DNA of 64,000 bases, from positions 6,213,532-6,277,531 of the forward strand of contig VZDJ01004378.1 in assembly GCA_008694505.1 (NCBI GenBank). The letters run 5' to 3'. The notes beneath the pieces were generated by a model. That model was not told where the DNA came from. It saw only the letters and a program-made list of their open reading frames with translations, and ran no database searches. The position numbers and the translations under genes were made by a program. Position 1 is the first letter of the stretch, and every line of letters starts with the position of its first letter. Of this stretch, positions 43,521 through 56,200 are shown piece by piece. Source of the stretch: Cyanoderma ruficeps (Eukaryota > Chordata > Aves > Passeriformes > Timaliidae).

Positions 43521-44170
43521 CCGTGCGCCTCCTGCCCCGGCCCCTCTCCCCGCCTCTGCTTTGCCCCGGTTCAAAGGCGGGCGGGCTGGGGCCCCAGCCC
43601 GTGCGCTGCTGCCGCTGCCGCCGCTCCTCCCCCGCCTCCCCGCCGCGCCCGGCACCGCGCACCGGGCGCGCCCCGCCGCTTCCCCCGCACCCTGTCCTCC
43701 CCGGCTCCCCGACGGATCTCGCCCAGCCCGTTACCTCCACCTGCCGACTCAGCTTCCCGAGTCACCCCACCCCGGGTCCCCAGTCCCTCCCCAGCACTAA
43801 CCTCCACTTCTGACCAAGTGCCGAGGTGGGGAAACCACCCCTCCAGATGGGTCTTCTGCCCTCGGTCCAGGGCAGCGGGGACAGCGCAGCGAGGACAGCC
43901 CAGTCAGGGCGTGGACACCCCCTCGCCCTCCCGAGCGCGCAGCTCCTCACCGCAGAGCCCGTCCCAGTACACAGGGCGCCCGCCTGCAACCCACCGAGAC
44001 CCGCGGGAGCCGAGCTTTAGCGGCGTCTGGCCTTGATGGGGACCCGGGGCCAGGAGCCCCCGTCCGCCGCCCCTACCGTGCCCGCGGTGCCGCGGGCGAG
44101 CGCAGCGGCGCAGGGGCTTAAGGCAGTGGGCGGGCGGTCAGCCCAGAGAAGGCTGCGGGGCGAGCGCGAT

Positions 44171-45016
44171 CATACCCACTTTAAAACACACTTGCTTCAG
44201 TTTTTCAAGTTCTCTGTCAGGCCCGTACCTGAACCGAGAGGAATGGGAACTGAAGTTATATCTTCAATGAGTTTAGCTCAAACACCCAGATCTAACGCTA
44301 AGGCTGTTTCTGAAGCTTCGTATGTGTGACATACGAACAAAATCACTGTTTTAATGGTGCATAGCAGAAAGCATACTTGAAAGAGACAAAGAAGACAAGA
44401 AGCAAGAAAAAAAGAGCATGTGATTTAATTCTGTGCAGGATTCAATTTTATTTGCTCCTCTTTTGTGATATTTACACATTCCAGTGTCCTTTCGTTTCTG
44501 TAACATAAAAAAATACGGATGGAAAAGACCATGCTTTTTTAATCACGCAGCCATTGCCCTCTAAACTGGCTTTGTAAAGAAGCGAGCCCACTTTCTTACG
44601 GACTTACAGCTTGCGCTACAGTTTAACCAGCTGTTACTCTTTGCAAACTTCGCAGACAGTTGTTATTTTCAAAGTTTCTCGCTACACTCCGATGTGCTTT
44701 CATAAAGAATTTCTCTTCGTCTTGGCAATTCTTCCTCGTAGATCGCCGAGCCAACAAGCGCCCTCTTACCCTGTCACCGCACCGTGCTCCTTTGTGTCTC
44801 AGCCCTCCCTTGAATCCTTCCCGATTCTGCTTTATTAATGACAAAACCAGTAAGAAACGCGGGGCAGGCAGGACTCCAGGAAGCTGTCCGCATTTTATCA
44901 TGTCCTCAGACAATACGTAGAGGCAGGGCTAAATCCCCTCGGGCTCCAGGACAGCAGCGCGGAGCCCTTCGGCATCCTGCCACCTAGTGGAGCCGGGCCC
45001 GGGGCGCCAGCCCATC
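44171..45016. other. CFTR 5' flanking sequence
   Basis: About 0.85 kb between the CpG island and the minisatellite. GC content falls and then rises again after about 44740. I see no exon, transposon or RNA gene. Confidence 0.6.
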
Positions 45017-45265
45017 CCGCACCGCACCGTAATGCACCCCGCACCCCGCATTGCACCGTGCACCGCACCCCGCACTGCGCACCCCAATGTACCCCGCACT
45101 GCACCGCACCCCGCACTGCACCGCGCACCGCACCCCGCACCGCACCCCGCACTGCACCGCACTCCGCACTGCACCGCACCCCGCACCCCAATGTACCCCG
45201 TACTGCACCGCACCCGGCACCTCGCACTGCATTGCGCACCCCAGTGCACCCCGCACCGCACCCCG
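45017..45265. repeat. C-rich minisatellite of GCACC-type units
   Basis: About 250 bp of degenerate tandem units built from GCACC, GCACCCC and GCACTGCACC, such as CCCGCACTGCACCGCACC repeated with variation. AATGTACCCCG-like units recur at 45088 and 45190. The plus strand is C-rich with G mostly in CpG or TGC. The pattern keeps five or more frames free of stops, giving Cys/Gly/Arg/Ala-rich or His/Pro/Thr-rich pseudo-proteins that I reject as genes. It lies about 1.6 kb upstream of the CFTR start codon. Confidence 0.92.
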
Positions 45266-45555
45266 GCAGCCAGGAGAAGGCAGGACCAGCTTCTCCGGGC
45301 ATTCGGTGCCGGGCTCCTGAAGGCACCTTCCGCCGCTCCCTGATGCGGCACTGAGAGCCCGCCAGCCCTCCAGCCCCTCCAGTGATCAGGCAGCTTAAGT
45401 AGGAACGCGAATCAGCGTTCAGATCCCCCCTCTGCGGGAGCCGGGCCAAGGCTGGGATCCCACATGCTCCATCGGTATCTGAGAGAAGTTCTTTGGGTAG
45501 GCCGTGACATGCAGATCACCTAGATCTACCAATTTTTTTTCACTTCATTAAAAAA

Positions 45556-45625
45556 TGGTGAATCAGAGAATCAACTAGGTTGAAAAAGACCTCTGAGATC
45601 AACAAGTCAGACTGGAAACCCATTC
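45556..45625 (-). mobile_element. CR1-like LINE 3' end, short remnant
   Basis: The words GAATCAACTAGGTTGAAAAA, GACCTCTGAGATCAACAAGT and CAGACTGGAAACC match the reverse complement of a bird CR1-type 3' tail. Only about 70 bp is clear. Confidence 0.7.
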
Positions 45626-45722
45626 TTCTAAACAGTACACGCTAGCCTGCTACAGGCTCTTCCCCTTCCTAGCCTTTGGATCTCTGGTACCAGTGAATAA
45701 AGCAGAAACTGAGCAGGGGATT

Positions 45723-45725
<3 letters not shown>

Positions 45726-45765
<40 letters not shown>

Positions 45766-45770
45766 NTTTT
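45726..45770. repeat. poly(T) tract with an ambiguous base
   Basis: Forty-four T and one N (position 45766) in a row. This is either the poly-A tail of a minus-strand retro-insert or an expanded homopolymer. The N shows that the assembly could not resolve it. No transposon or pseudogene body is evident to its right. Confidence 0.9.
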
Positions 45771-47149
45771 GTAATTCACATCAGAAAGTGAGGTATGTTA
45801 GTTATTTGAAACAATCGGGTCCAAACTAGTTAAAATGTCAGTGGGTAATGAAGTATTCTTCATAACAGTATCTCCCTGTGGCTATTACCATAAAAAGTGA
45901 TTTGCACGCACTTGTAGCAAATTTGGGACTAACAAAGACATCCCATCAATCAAGGTTGATTATATAATTTTTCTTACATGAAAAATTCCACGAACTTTCC
46001 CTAATTTTGAACATTCTTCTCTAAACTTAGAATATTTCTTTGCCTACTTCCTTAAGTACCAGCTACAGCTATGTTCACCAAAACCCATGAAGTGATGACA
46101 TCTCTGCTCTGTGATCCAATAGTCTTGCAAATGAATCAGATGCTTTCACATACACACATCCCTCAGTCAAAAACTCCTAAACTCTTGGTTTTGATTGACA
46201 TACTTGTTGTCATTTTTTCTCTCATGTATCCACAAAGTTTCCACTGGTACACTTCCTGGCTTATTTCAGAGTCGTAATCTTCCCAGGGATCTTGAACATA
46301 CTCAGCTGACATGAATGTAAAACTTGTCATTAGAGTGACTGTGAGTAGGAATAAACTGTAATATTTCTGTTCTTCTTTAGGGACTGAAATACCTCCAACT
46401 TTATTATTTATGCATTTCATTTACATTAACTTCTTTTACAGAAATGCAACTTGATACACAGAGACAACAGCTACTTTATCCTTTAGATGCACCCACACCC
46501 ACCATCTATTGGACTTAACTCTGAAGAAAACACAGTGAGACTGAGTTAAGACAGCCAGGCATGAGAATGGGAGGATGAGTAAAGGCTGCTTCCCTGTGCC
46601 ATCACCATGGCAGCCCTGGCTCCCATATTTGTGGGGAGTAACTCAACCAGGGGTAACTTAACCAGGCAAGAACCCAGGGGCCGTGGGCAGTCTGAAGTCA
46701 CACACATGGGAAACAGACTGGCTCCAGGTTCATGGCAACTTCAAGTGATTTCTACCCTGGGGGCTGTGCCTTCACCTCTCTCCTGCCTTTGGGTACATGT
46801 TCCCATTCTACTTCAAAGCCACCAGGCTGCATGTAAAGCTGTTTAAGGCTTCTGATCCAGCTGAGAACCTCACCAAGGTGGTGCATTTTCACTGGGATCT
46901 GAACTCAGGAGGAAGAAAACTCAGCACTTGGCTGTGGTAAGTGAGGGTACAAACTTATGGCAAGGGGCAAGGCAGAGAAAGGCAGGGCACGGATTTGCTT
47001 TAGGCATCACGAAGTCATCAAAGGAGTGTCGCATTCCCTTTCCTAGGTACAGCAATACATTGGGGGTCTGGGGCTTGTTTGTTTTTTAATCCAGCTGCTG
47101 GTTTTCAAGAAGAGGAGGAGAAGATGGTTTAATTGATTGGTGGTGATTA
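45771..47149. other. intergenic, nothing recognised
   Basis: AT-rich sequence with a somewhat GC-richer part at 46560-46900 holding a 79-codon frame with no family resemblance. No repeat family or exon could be named. Confidence 0.5.
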
Positions 47150-47208
47150 TTCAAAGATTGAACTTTTTGATCTTGGAGGTATTTTGCAACTGTAATGATT
47201 CTATGATT
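47150..47208 (+). mobile_element. CR1-like LINE 3' tail remnant
   Basis: The plus strand reads TTGATCTTGGAGGTATTTTG followed by CAACTGTAATGATTCTATGATTCC, the typical terminal words of bird CR1 copies with the ATTCTATG end repeat. Only about 60 bp is clear. Confidence 0.75.
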
Positions 47209-50200
47209 CCAAAAAATTAATTATATTTGGATTTCTGATTAATGTCACTGGACAAAGGGGTAGAAATTTTTAGTAGAAAGAGAAAGCATGATTATATTAA
47301 ATACAATCTCCTCAGAAAACAAAGGTAAAGACCTATCGGAATTAACACTTTAGGTCACTGTTTTTCCATTGTTGCTTAAAATGAAAAAGTTCTTTGTTCA
47401 GTCTCTCAATTCTGATCTTCTTTTAAAAAAAAGTGCTGCTCTGACCTATCAATCACATTTCTAACCAAACCCTCATTTTTTCTGAATATTTTATTTAACT
47501 GGAAACTACTAATTTTGTTGTTAATATTTTTCTTTTGCAGTATCTCAGTTAACCCCAAAGAAGTTTAGTTTATTTTCTTTATTTATTTTTAAATAACAGC
47601 AGGGAACTTAATCCAAGTCTTGGTCTTTCTCTCAAGATTCCCTGTACACCCACTTGGATCTGAGTTCCCTTCATCATTCCAAGTAATTTCAACCATGGTA
47701 GGAATCCTTACTTCAAATCTTTTTGAAAGAATGGCCATAACATATGGGCAAGGTATAGCTCTTCATACCTCTTACAAGCAGGGAAACCAGTGTGGCCACT
47801 TTTCCATAGGGAAGGGCTTTAATCTACCCTACAGTTGTCAATTACAAAAAATTGATTATTCTGTCTCAGAGCTGCTTACACACATTAAAAAGAATTTACT
47901 CAAAACAGTAAAGCAGCAACAATGAAAGAACTCTGTCAACTACAGTTTTAAATATATGTATAAGTTATAATTCAGCACAAGCATTCTACCTTATGATAGC
48001 TACTCCTAGTTGCTGAAGTCCTCACAGAATTCTCTAATTGTGGACAAATCAGTAACATCTTACTTTTCATACTGTTTGTCAGTTTTGGCTTATACTACTA
48101 CAAATTCCAAAGAGCTTCTCTATTCCCAGGAAATATATTGAAAACTGATTCTTAAACAAGATAAAAGCTATAGCAGCATACACTTAAAAAGTAAATTATT
48201 CCCTAATATTTACTAGACAAACAGTTTTTGAGTCCACATTCATACTTTTAGAATACAGATGGACATGCAGCTGCAGACTGACAGCTGTTGGATCCATTTC
48301 CACAACCAAAAACTGTATTCCAGTACATTGTCTTAATACTGCTAAAATTGATTCAGCCAATACTTCAAGTATTTGCAGATTAACATTCTTAATCCGTGCA
48401 CACTGGATATTTTTGGCAAGCAGACTTATCTATGCTTCACCAGTATCTGACTATGTTAATTCAATCCATGGTCTCAAAAAATATGGAAAATAGTTTAAAA
48501 TTCCAGAGAAACTGAACAGAGCTTCTATGAGGCATGTGTTTCTGTGGCACAACATATGCGGCTGGGCAGTGAAGTACCTCTGCACAGGTAAAATGGGCAA
48601 GATCCCATTTTGGTAAGATCTTACATGAAAATCACAAGGGGGGAAAACAGTGAAGGCTTGGTGAAGGATCAGCAGAATAGCTGTGTGTTGGTGTTAAGTA
48701 TGGTGCAACTCATACTGAATTTGCAGAGGTTGATTTTTCAGGCATTACAGGCCAACTTCTTGAAAGCACTTCAAATTGTACACAATTTTCAACAAACATT
48801 GTAACACCACACTACATGGAACCATCAGACAAAAGTCAGATATGGTCATATGCTGTCATTTGGTCTATGGATTTTATAACTAGTACAAGAATACCTTTTT
48901 AAACTGGAAGGTATTTTTAAGCCTTTTGAAATTGTTGACACGCAATAAAGGAAATGAGAACTTATTATTTTGTTCAGAAGCACATGGGTCTGTGACAATC
49001 TATTTCTATTTATACCAATGCACCAAAACAAGTATAAACTTTTAGACCTACTAAAGTTTCATTTTGATCTGCCTTTCTACATGATCTATGAAAGTACTGA
49101 CTGAAATCTTGCTAACTAAGTTTACATCAAATAAAGTCCTAGCAGATCTAGAATCTGAACAGAAGTTCAGACTTTGGCCTTGAATACATAAGAAAATGAT
49201 ACTACTCATTTTTCTAAAAGATTTCTTAAAATGGTGAAAGCCCTCTGTTAGTAATCCTCATAATATCAAGACTTGTAATGGGTTTTAACAGTTTGTTCAC
49301 AGCTTAATCAGAAACAATAATTTTCCGGGCAGATAGGGTACCTGCATTTAGAAAAAACAACAGGGACAACTTTTGCCAAATATTGAAGCTAATGGAAAAA
49401 ACAACAGGTACCAAATTTAGGGTACATTTTTTCACTTTACACTTGATAAAATACATTTGGTTCTTTGGAAGTTGCAGTAGAAAACAGTTTTCTGAAAACT
49501 TCATGGTTTGTTTGCTTTCAGTCTAGAAGCAGTGAGAGGAGTTAAGAGCCTGAAAATCCAAGTCAGACAAGCTTGCAAGGTTTATGTTTCCAAAGATAGC
49601 TTAAACTTCCTCTTCATACTGTCATGTAATAATCCCAGAACAATGGTATTATTGAGGTTAAAAGGGCAAAAATCCAAGACTGATACCTTCTGTGGCTCAA
49701 TAAAAGGCACATGCCAGCAATCTCAAACAGCTGAGCAACAAAGAGTATTGAACCACCTAGAGCGTAACAAAAAGTGCTTAATTATTTACAACTGCTTAAA
49801 AGAGAAAGAGCCTGAGTTCCTGTCAGAGCCCTGAGACTGGAATCATCTTTACTGGAATGTTACTGCAAAGATCATGCGGTATAAACTCCACCATGTGAAT
49901 CCATGCAGCATAATGGATCCTTAATTTCTTTTTGAAAATATGCTAAGTTTGGTGTATGCTACTCTTGCCTAAAACAACTCTATATGGGTCCAAATACTTT
50001 CTGAATTTAATAGAAAAAGTTGGAAGCAAACCACCATTATTCCAGTTACAAAAGAACTGTATGTCTTTTTTTCTAGTCTTGAAATAGTCTAAAATTGCCT
50101 CTGCAATTGTCTCTTCAATAAGTTAGCTTAATATTCAGAATAAAAAATAAAATTAAAAAAAAAATTAAAAGGTGAGGTAATCGCTCCCCCTAAAGAATTT

Positions 50201-53200
50201 ATCCAAGAATTTTGAGCTCACTGTGTGGGTAAATGGGGCAGAGAGGGCTCCACATGAAGACAAAGGGTGGGGCAGCACACAATCCCCCATTTTCTGTGCA
50301 GTTCTCTCAGCCCACATCCATCCCATTTCCAGAGGCCACGCTGAGATCCAGGTTAGTAAGTTAAAGCCCAGTATTTAGTCAAGCTTCAGAAAACCAATAA
50401 CCTTTTAAAGTACAAAAGAATGAGGATTGGGTCACTGACTGACATTTTCACAAAGGGTTTTCTGCCAGCCAAAAAAGAAAAGCCATGTCTTTTCTTTTTT
50501 TTTTTTAATGGCAGGTGTCGGCAGAATATCATGAGTTACTGAGTTTAATCAAAAACTTTTCACAGTGGACACAACGAAAAATTTATATGAGGTTAAAAGT
50601 TTCTCTTCATGAGATCTTGAAGTTACTTGTGCTAAACCAAACAGGAACATATATTTTGAATAGTTAAGATTTTTGAGGCTAAAAGCAAGACTTCTTGAAA
50701 TTGTGTAGATTTATGTCAAGCTGTGATGTACACAAGTAACAGCAGGAGAAACTCACCATTACACAACTATGGATATAACTGCCTTTTTTCCTCCTTTATT
50801 TACAAAATACCCTATGACTTTTCTGTAAGAAAAGAAGTTCATATTACATGATAAGGATCATGTTAGATAGGATAAGAATCATGTTAGACAATCACAGCAC
50901 AGAGGTGTGTGCTATCAGTGACAAAGCAGGCATCAGTCTTGAAGCTGTCCACAGAACTGGTTGATAAAAATGCACTCCTCCACTTAAAAAGGAATTCCTG
51001 ATATGTAAGAAATGATCTTTTAAGATGACACTTTTTAATAAAAATTGCTAAATTGTCAGAACATAAAGGTTGATCATCAAGACCAGTCTGCCACTGTTGC
51101 AAGTAAACCTGCAGAGCAACTCAATCCTACAAAACCCCTAGGTGATGCAGACCAAAAATTACTTTCCAGAGCTCTAGGTCAATTAAGGCTTATTGTAAAA
51201 TACTGACTATCACTGTTACCACTGCAAAAATAAGGGAGCAAGGAATATAAGAGTATATAAAGCAACTGAGGTCCCTGACTTTTTACTTATTTACTAAAAA
51301 ACCCAAAACTTTACATACTGATACAATAACATATATAAAGGAATAAAAAGCTGCTCAACCAAAGGCTGAAGCACTTTGCAAAGATTTAAAAACTGGTGAT
51401 GAAGTTCATGTTCCACTGAGTACTGTCCACAAACTAGTGCCACTATCTCCCATGCCTGGTAAGAATTATCATCAGGTAGGTCTCTGAGATGAGTTTTCTG
51501 AGTTTGCTCTGCTAAAGCTATTTGACTTGAAGACAGTGGAGCACCCAGTCATGAGCTGTTTTATGGAACCCAAGTTGCAGTCCTTTATTTGAACTCTATC
51601 TTTCAGATGAGGGACAATGTGATATTTTGTTTAATTTGGTTTTGTTCCTCTGGGGTTTTCTTCTGAGAGGAAAGGTGCTATTTGATAGAAGATAAACAAA
51701 CAAACAAAGACAACCAACAAAACCAAACTAATCACACTTGTCAGGTGTCTCAGTTTCTTCCCACAGAAGACTGGGAGAATGGATAATCTCAATTTTTTTT
51801 GGCATGAGAGTAGAGAGACATGGTAATAATGGGTTCTGAGAGAAAATAAGAAAAAATGGACAAATTTAACAACAGTAAGCACTGAAATGATAGACTCAAG
51901 CAGTTCTGAAGACTTATAAGAGAAATCATTTTCAGATTAGACTCTAGAATCAAAAAGGCTCTTTAAAAAGCTCCATTTTATTTTCCTACCCAGGGGTTTC
52001 TGTAATTAGATAGCTACAATTAATACTATTAAGTTGGTCAATGTCAGCACAATACTTTTACAGCACAGTTTAAAAAGCCAGGTATACACAAAAACTGTTA
52101 TAACTAACAAACTGGGTTTATTACTTAAGAAGGGGAAAATATTTGCAGTTTTATTGCAGTTTTATTTCTAACTAATAGAAACTAATAACTTTTTTAATCC
52201 ACAGAAATTAAAAATAGGAATTTAATACTCTACCCTTACATAGACATCTCCCTCACTGGCTAACAAAAACTTAATTTATACTTCCCTGTGGCTGTGTGAA
52301 AGGAAAAATGCTATTTATTCATCCACACTAATAGGTTATAAATTAGTACAAACATTGAGGGAAAGAACCTTCTGTGGGTCTAACTGTAGACAGCACAATG
52401 AAAAAAGAGCGGACAACACAAGGTGTAAGTTACGAGACAGAAACTAATAATTAAAATATTTCATTCTATTGTAAAGAAATTAAATTGTCGTCAAATATTT
52501 GTTTCAGTCTCATTTATCTTTTCTCAGAACAATAGCATAGAAGTTAGATAACAATAAAAAAATTATGTATTTGAAATAATATACAGGAAAGACAAAAAAT
52601 ATCAAGACTTCTGTTTACATTTTCGCATAATACATAAGTAATGTGAAATGCTTTTTTATTTGATGCATAGTTAAGCTGTGGAAGTCAACGACCCACACCT
52701 TTGTCAAACTTATAAGGACTCAGGACACAAACAGACATCTATATAGAAAGGGAAATATTTGATGCATTTACAATAATGATTTATGAAAATCTGAAATGTC
52801 TTTTGATTAAGATTAATCTCTATTTCCATAAATTTAGGAGGCAACATCTGGTATATGCAGTTTATCACAAAACACCTCCTACTATAGCATTAGTTTTTTC
52901 ACCGTCATATCCTGGACAGCATCCTGGCTAGGGTTGGCACCCACAGCAGATAGGTCTGCCATATACATTTGGCAGCAGGAAACTAAAGAATTTTTTATTG
53001 ACACCAATAAAGACAATTTCATTCTGACAGAAATATAAAATGACTTTAGATGCTTCTTTTCGAGATGGAAAACAAGGAACAACATCTGAGTACTAGCATG
53101 AGAACAAAATAACATGAAAACTTATGCATGGTTGCTGTAAAATTATTTCATTTCGGAAATCACAAATAAGAAGTATTTTCCATTTACTTACTTTATTACC

Positions 53201-56200
53201 TTGTTACTTGTTTTCCCTATTATCACAGTATTACCTAAAGTGAGCTAAATCAGTATTCTACTCATTCTTTTCAAACTGCTTTCATTTTGAAGGTAAGATT
53301 CGACAAGTAAGTGAGACAAACTTTTAGATTATGAGAAATCCCGTAAAAAGAAGAGCCAGCAGCATGCATATTAAAGGCTTCTCTTTAAGCTCATCCTTTA
53401 CCCAACCTCAGCTACCTTTCTGCTTGTCTCAGTTAAGCAGACCAAACACACTTTTGAAAGAGCAGGTTCACCCAGTTATACCTGGGTGGGAAGAAGGTGG
53501 GCAGGGGTGCATAATTGGAAAGAAATCAGAAAGAAAAGTAGACATTTAGGATTTTTAGAAAGAAGTAGTTAAACAGAGGTGTGGTGAGATTTCTAACTCC
53601 TTTCCTTAAGAGATGATTAAGAACACCAATAAAAAGACCAAAATTAGAAAAAAAAAGTTGAAGGTTGTGTTTCCTGAATTCTAGATGCTAAGCTGAGAGT
53701 AGAAACACTGAAGGCTAGAATAAAGGGAGTACCAGAAATAATTAAATTTTATTCTTCCAAGATTAAGCCAGGAAAGAAAATGAGAAGAGAATTTTTAAAC
53801 GGATACCATGCTGAAAAAAGCAGATATAACCACTGGTATGGCTGACACACCTCCTTTTATGCATGTATTGATGAAAAAAAAAAATAAATAGTAAAAAATC
53901 CCAAGCTCCAAAATGGCAAACAAGATACTTGTCCTGAGATATATCATAGGAATTCTGAACAGTGAGCATATGAGGAAGCAGCTTTCCTGAACGATGAGCC
54001 CATTCCAGCACCTTCTTGTCTAACTACAAATATGCTTATTCTACCACAAATTCCTGGCGAGAAGTTCCCTCTCAAAACAGAGGCCAGAACACCAAGTGCC
54101 TACACCCAGTCTAGCACATTGTCTATACCCAATGAGCTTGAGTTGGTAGCTTGTCACAAATAGTCTGCTTGGGCAGATAGGAACAGCAAACAGACTGCAT
54201 TGCAAAACGGCAGCCTTTTTAAAAGGAAACGCAGAAACAGTAACCTACTCCTATCTGAACACAGCTGACCCCCAGCAACAACCTTGTTAACAGAATAAAA
54301 GATGTCCTGTACAACAGTGAAGAAGAAATGTCCTCCATATAATAGAGCTCATGAAATGGGAGTGCTAAAATTTTCTGTGCAGGTATATCAGTTATACACA
54401 CATACAGACCAACTCATTCCCACTTGGGATACCCCCCCATAACACATTCAGGAGAAATTAAATTAAACTGGTGTGGACCAGTGCTGCCCCACCAAGACAG
54501 CATCTACCTGGTGATATCTCCCTGCCTGATTCATGATTTTCAGATACTGAGTTTCTATTAAAAAAAATATCCCTTGTGTTCTTCTAGGAGGTTGGCATTT
54601 TTTTGAATCATTCAGTCTAACCCAAGCCAGGATCCACACCCATCAGAGGCTTGCAAAACCCAGAATGCTTCAGATATCATTTATCTAAAAAGAGCCCTTA
54701 AATCTTACTTCCTGCAATTATATATATACACATATGTAGGTGTTAAAAGGATGAAGGCAGAGAAAGGTAAACAGTTAGCTCAACCAAATCAAGTGGGATG
54801 TTCCTTAAGTTTCTGCTGCAACTCAGTAACAGGTGAAGCATGTGATCCAAACCCAGCATGATCAATAAAAAAATCTCCTTTTTGCCTTTTAATCATCTCT
54901 GGATCAATTAGATGTACTACTCCCACATGCTATGCTTATGATTAAATTTACTTTCAAACAGCAGTTTCAGTGCCATTAACTGAACGCTACATTACCAAAT
55001 GCCTTTCCTTATACTTAATCCACTGTTCTCATTATACGTCTGTCATTGCTGTTTTGATCATTAACTGTATCACTAGAAGCAGCTTAATAATTACTCATTT
55101 CTTCTAGATGACTTAGTATAAAATTCTTCCTGATTCCTCAGGTTTTCTGGAAAAAAATTCTTTTTTATGTCAATACCTGTTAAAATCTTTTAACACAATT
55201 TCAAGAGTAGCTGCAGTTTTTAACAATCTCCTAAAAGTATTGCAACAAGTACAGCAGTGAGAGTAACAGTTCAATAGAGCAATTGGATATTCATAACACA
55301 ATCATTACAAGAATCTATCTGTAATAAAAAGCAGTCCTTCTCAGAACTCCTCCCAAATAACAGTTTAAGGAAGCACATGCTACTACTGTTTTGCAGAAAA
55401 TCTCCCCAAACCAAGATCTGTATTTATCATCTCATACTCAAATTTAACACTGTTCCTCAGGACCTGCTGGTAATATATTAGGCAAGTTCCCAGGTTGTGA
55501 ACTTTTTCCTCCATGACTCTAAATTTCAGAGCTATCTAGATAAAAGGAATTTGTATAGGAATTAAAGCTATGTGCCTCTGTGTGAAAAAGGCCACTCACT
55601 TGAGCAAGACAAGGCAGAAGACTTCCTGTTGGCAATATTCAAATAAACTAAGTTATGTCAGCAAAAAACTACAATCAAGAAAATTTTCCTTAATCCAAAA
55701 AGAATGTTTATTGCTTTTTCTCAGGTAAAAATGAAAAGTCTGAGATTAGACAGTACGGATACTAGAACCAAGCATTCACACTAGAAACCATCTAGGAAGT
55801 ATTAGTTCAGAGGGATCCTGCCCTTCAAGCACAGCATGTCAATCATAAATACCTTGCTCTTACTGTGACACTGCAGCACCTTCTGTTTCACAGATCTGGA
55901 GAACAGATTAAAGCAAAATATCTTGGTATCAATTCAGGAAAGTGCTTCTGACAGATCTAAAGAGGCATGCAAGAAATGGAGTTGCAATGACTTACTGTGG
56001 GAATATACATTCTCAACACCCACTAGTATGCACTATGGTCCCTGAACTGTCCGGGGCTCTGGCCAGCTAATTGCCACAACAGGACATCATGTGACTCTCT
56101 GCTGTTGACTGTGATACTCCTTTCCACACAGTGACTCACAGCTTTGTAACCTCAAAGGTGTAACATTACAACTTGTTGCAAAATGATCAGTGGTGTCATG

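Larger units (their letters stand above)
43150..44170. promoter_or_regulatory. CFTR: CpG island over CFTR exon 1 and promoter
   Basis: Base composition changes sharply at about 43150 from AT-rich intron to GC-rich, CpG-dense sequence, and back at about 44170. The island covers the start of intron 1, exon 1, the 5' UTR and about 0.75 kb upstream. GC boxes appear at 43233-43258 (GGGCTGGGCGGGGGGCGCGG), 43576-43591 and 44126-44137. No TATA box is placed suitably upstream of the ATG, fitting the TATA-less, multi-start CFTR promoter known in mammals. Long open frames on both strands here reflect low stop-codon frequency in GC-rich DNA. Confidence 0.85.

Noticed and set aside
43515..44036. 173-codon plus frame and other long frames in the CpG island
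   Set aside because: GC-rich DNA has few stops; the composition is Pro/Ser/Arg/Ala-rich, no domain is visible, and it overlaps the CFTR promoter.
44898..45449. 183-codon minus frame (and several overlapping frames on both strands) rich in Cys, Gly, Arg or His, Pro
   Set aside because: They come from the GCACC minisatellite, whose units lack stop codons in most frames; all frames are open at once and none resembles a protein family.
47620..47925. 101-codon plus frame
   Set aside because: Residues resemble no family; lies in AT-rich intergenic DNA with no splice or promoter context.
49508..49834. 108-codon plus frame just after a TTTGCTTTCAG acceptor-like site
   Set aside because: No match to ASZ1 or any other protein I know and no convincing donor; noted only as the longest clean plus frame of that region.
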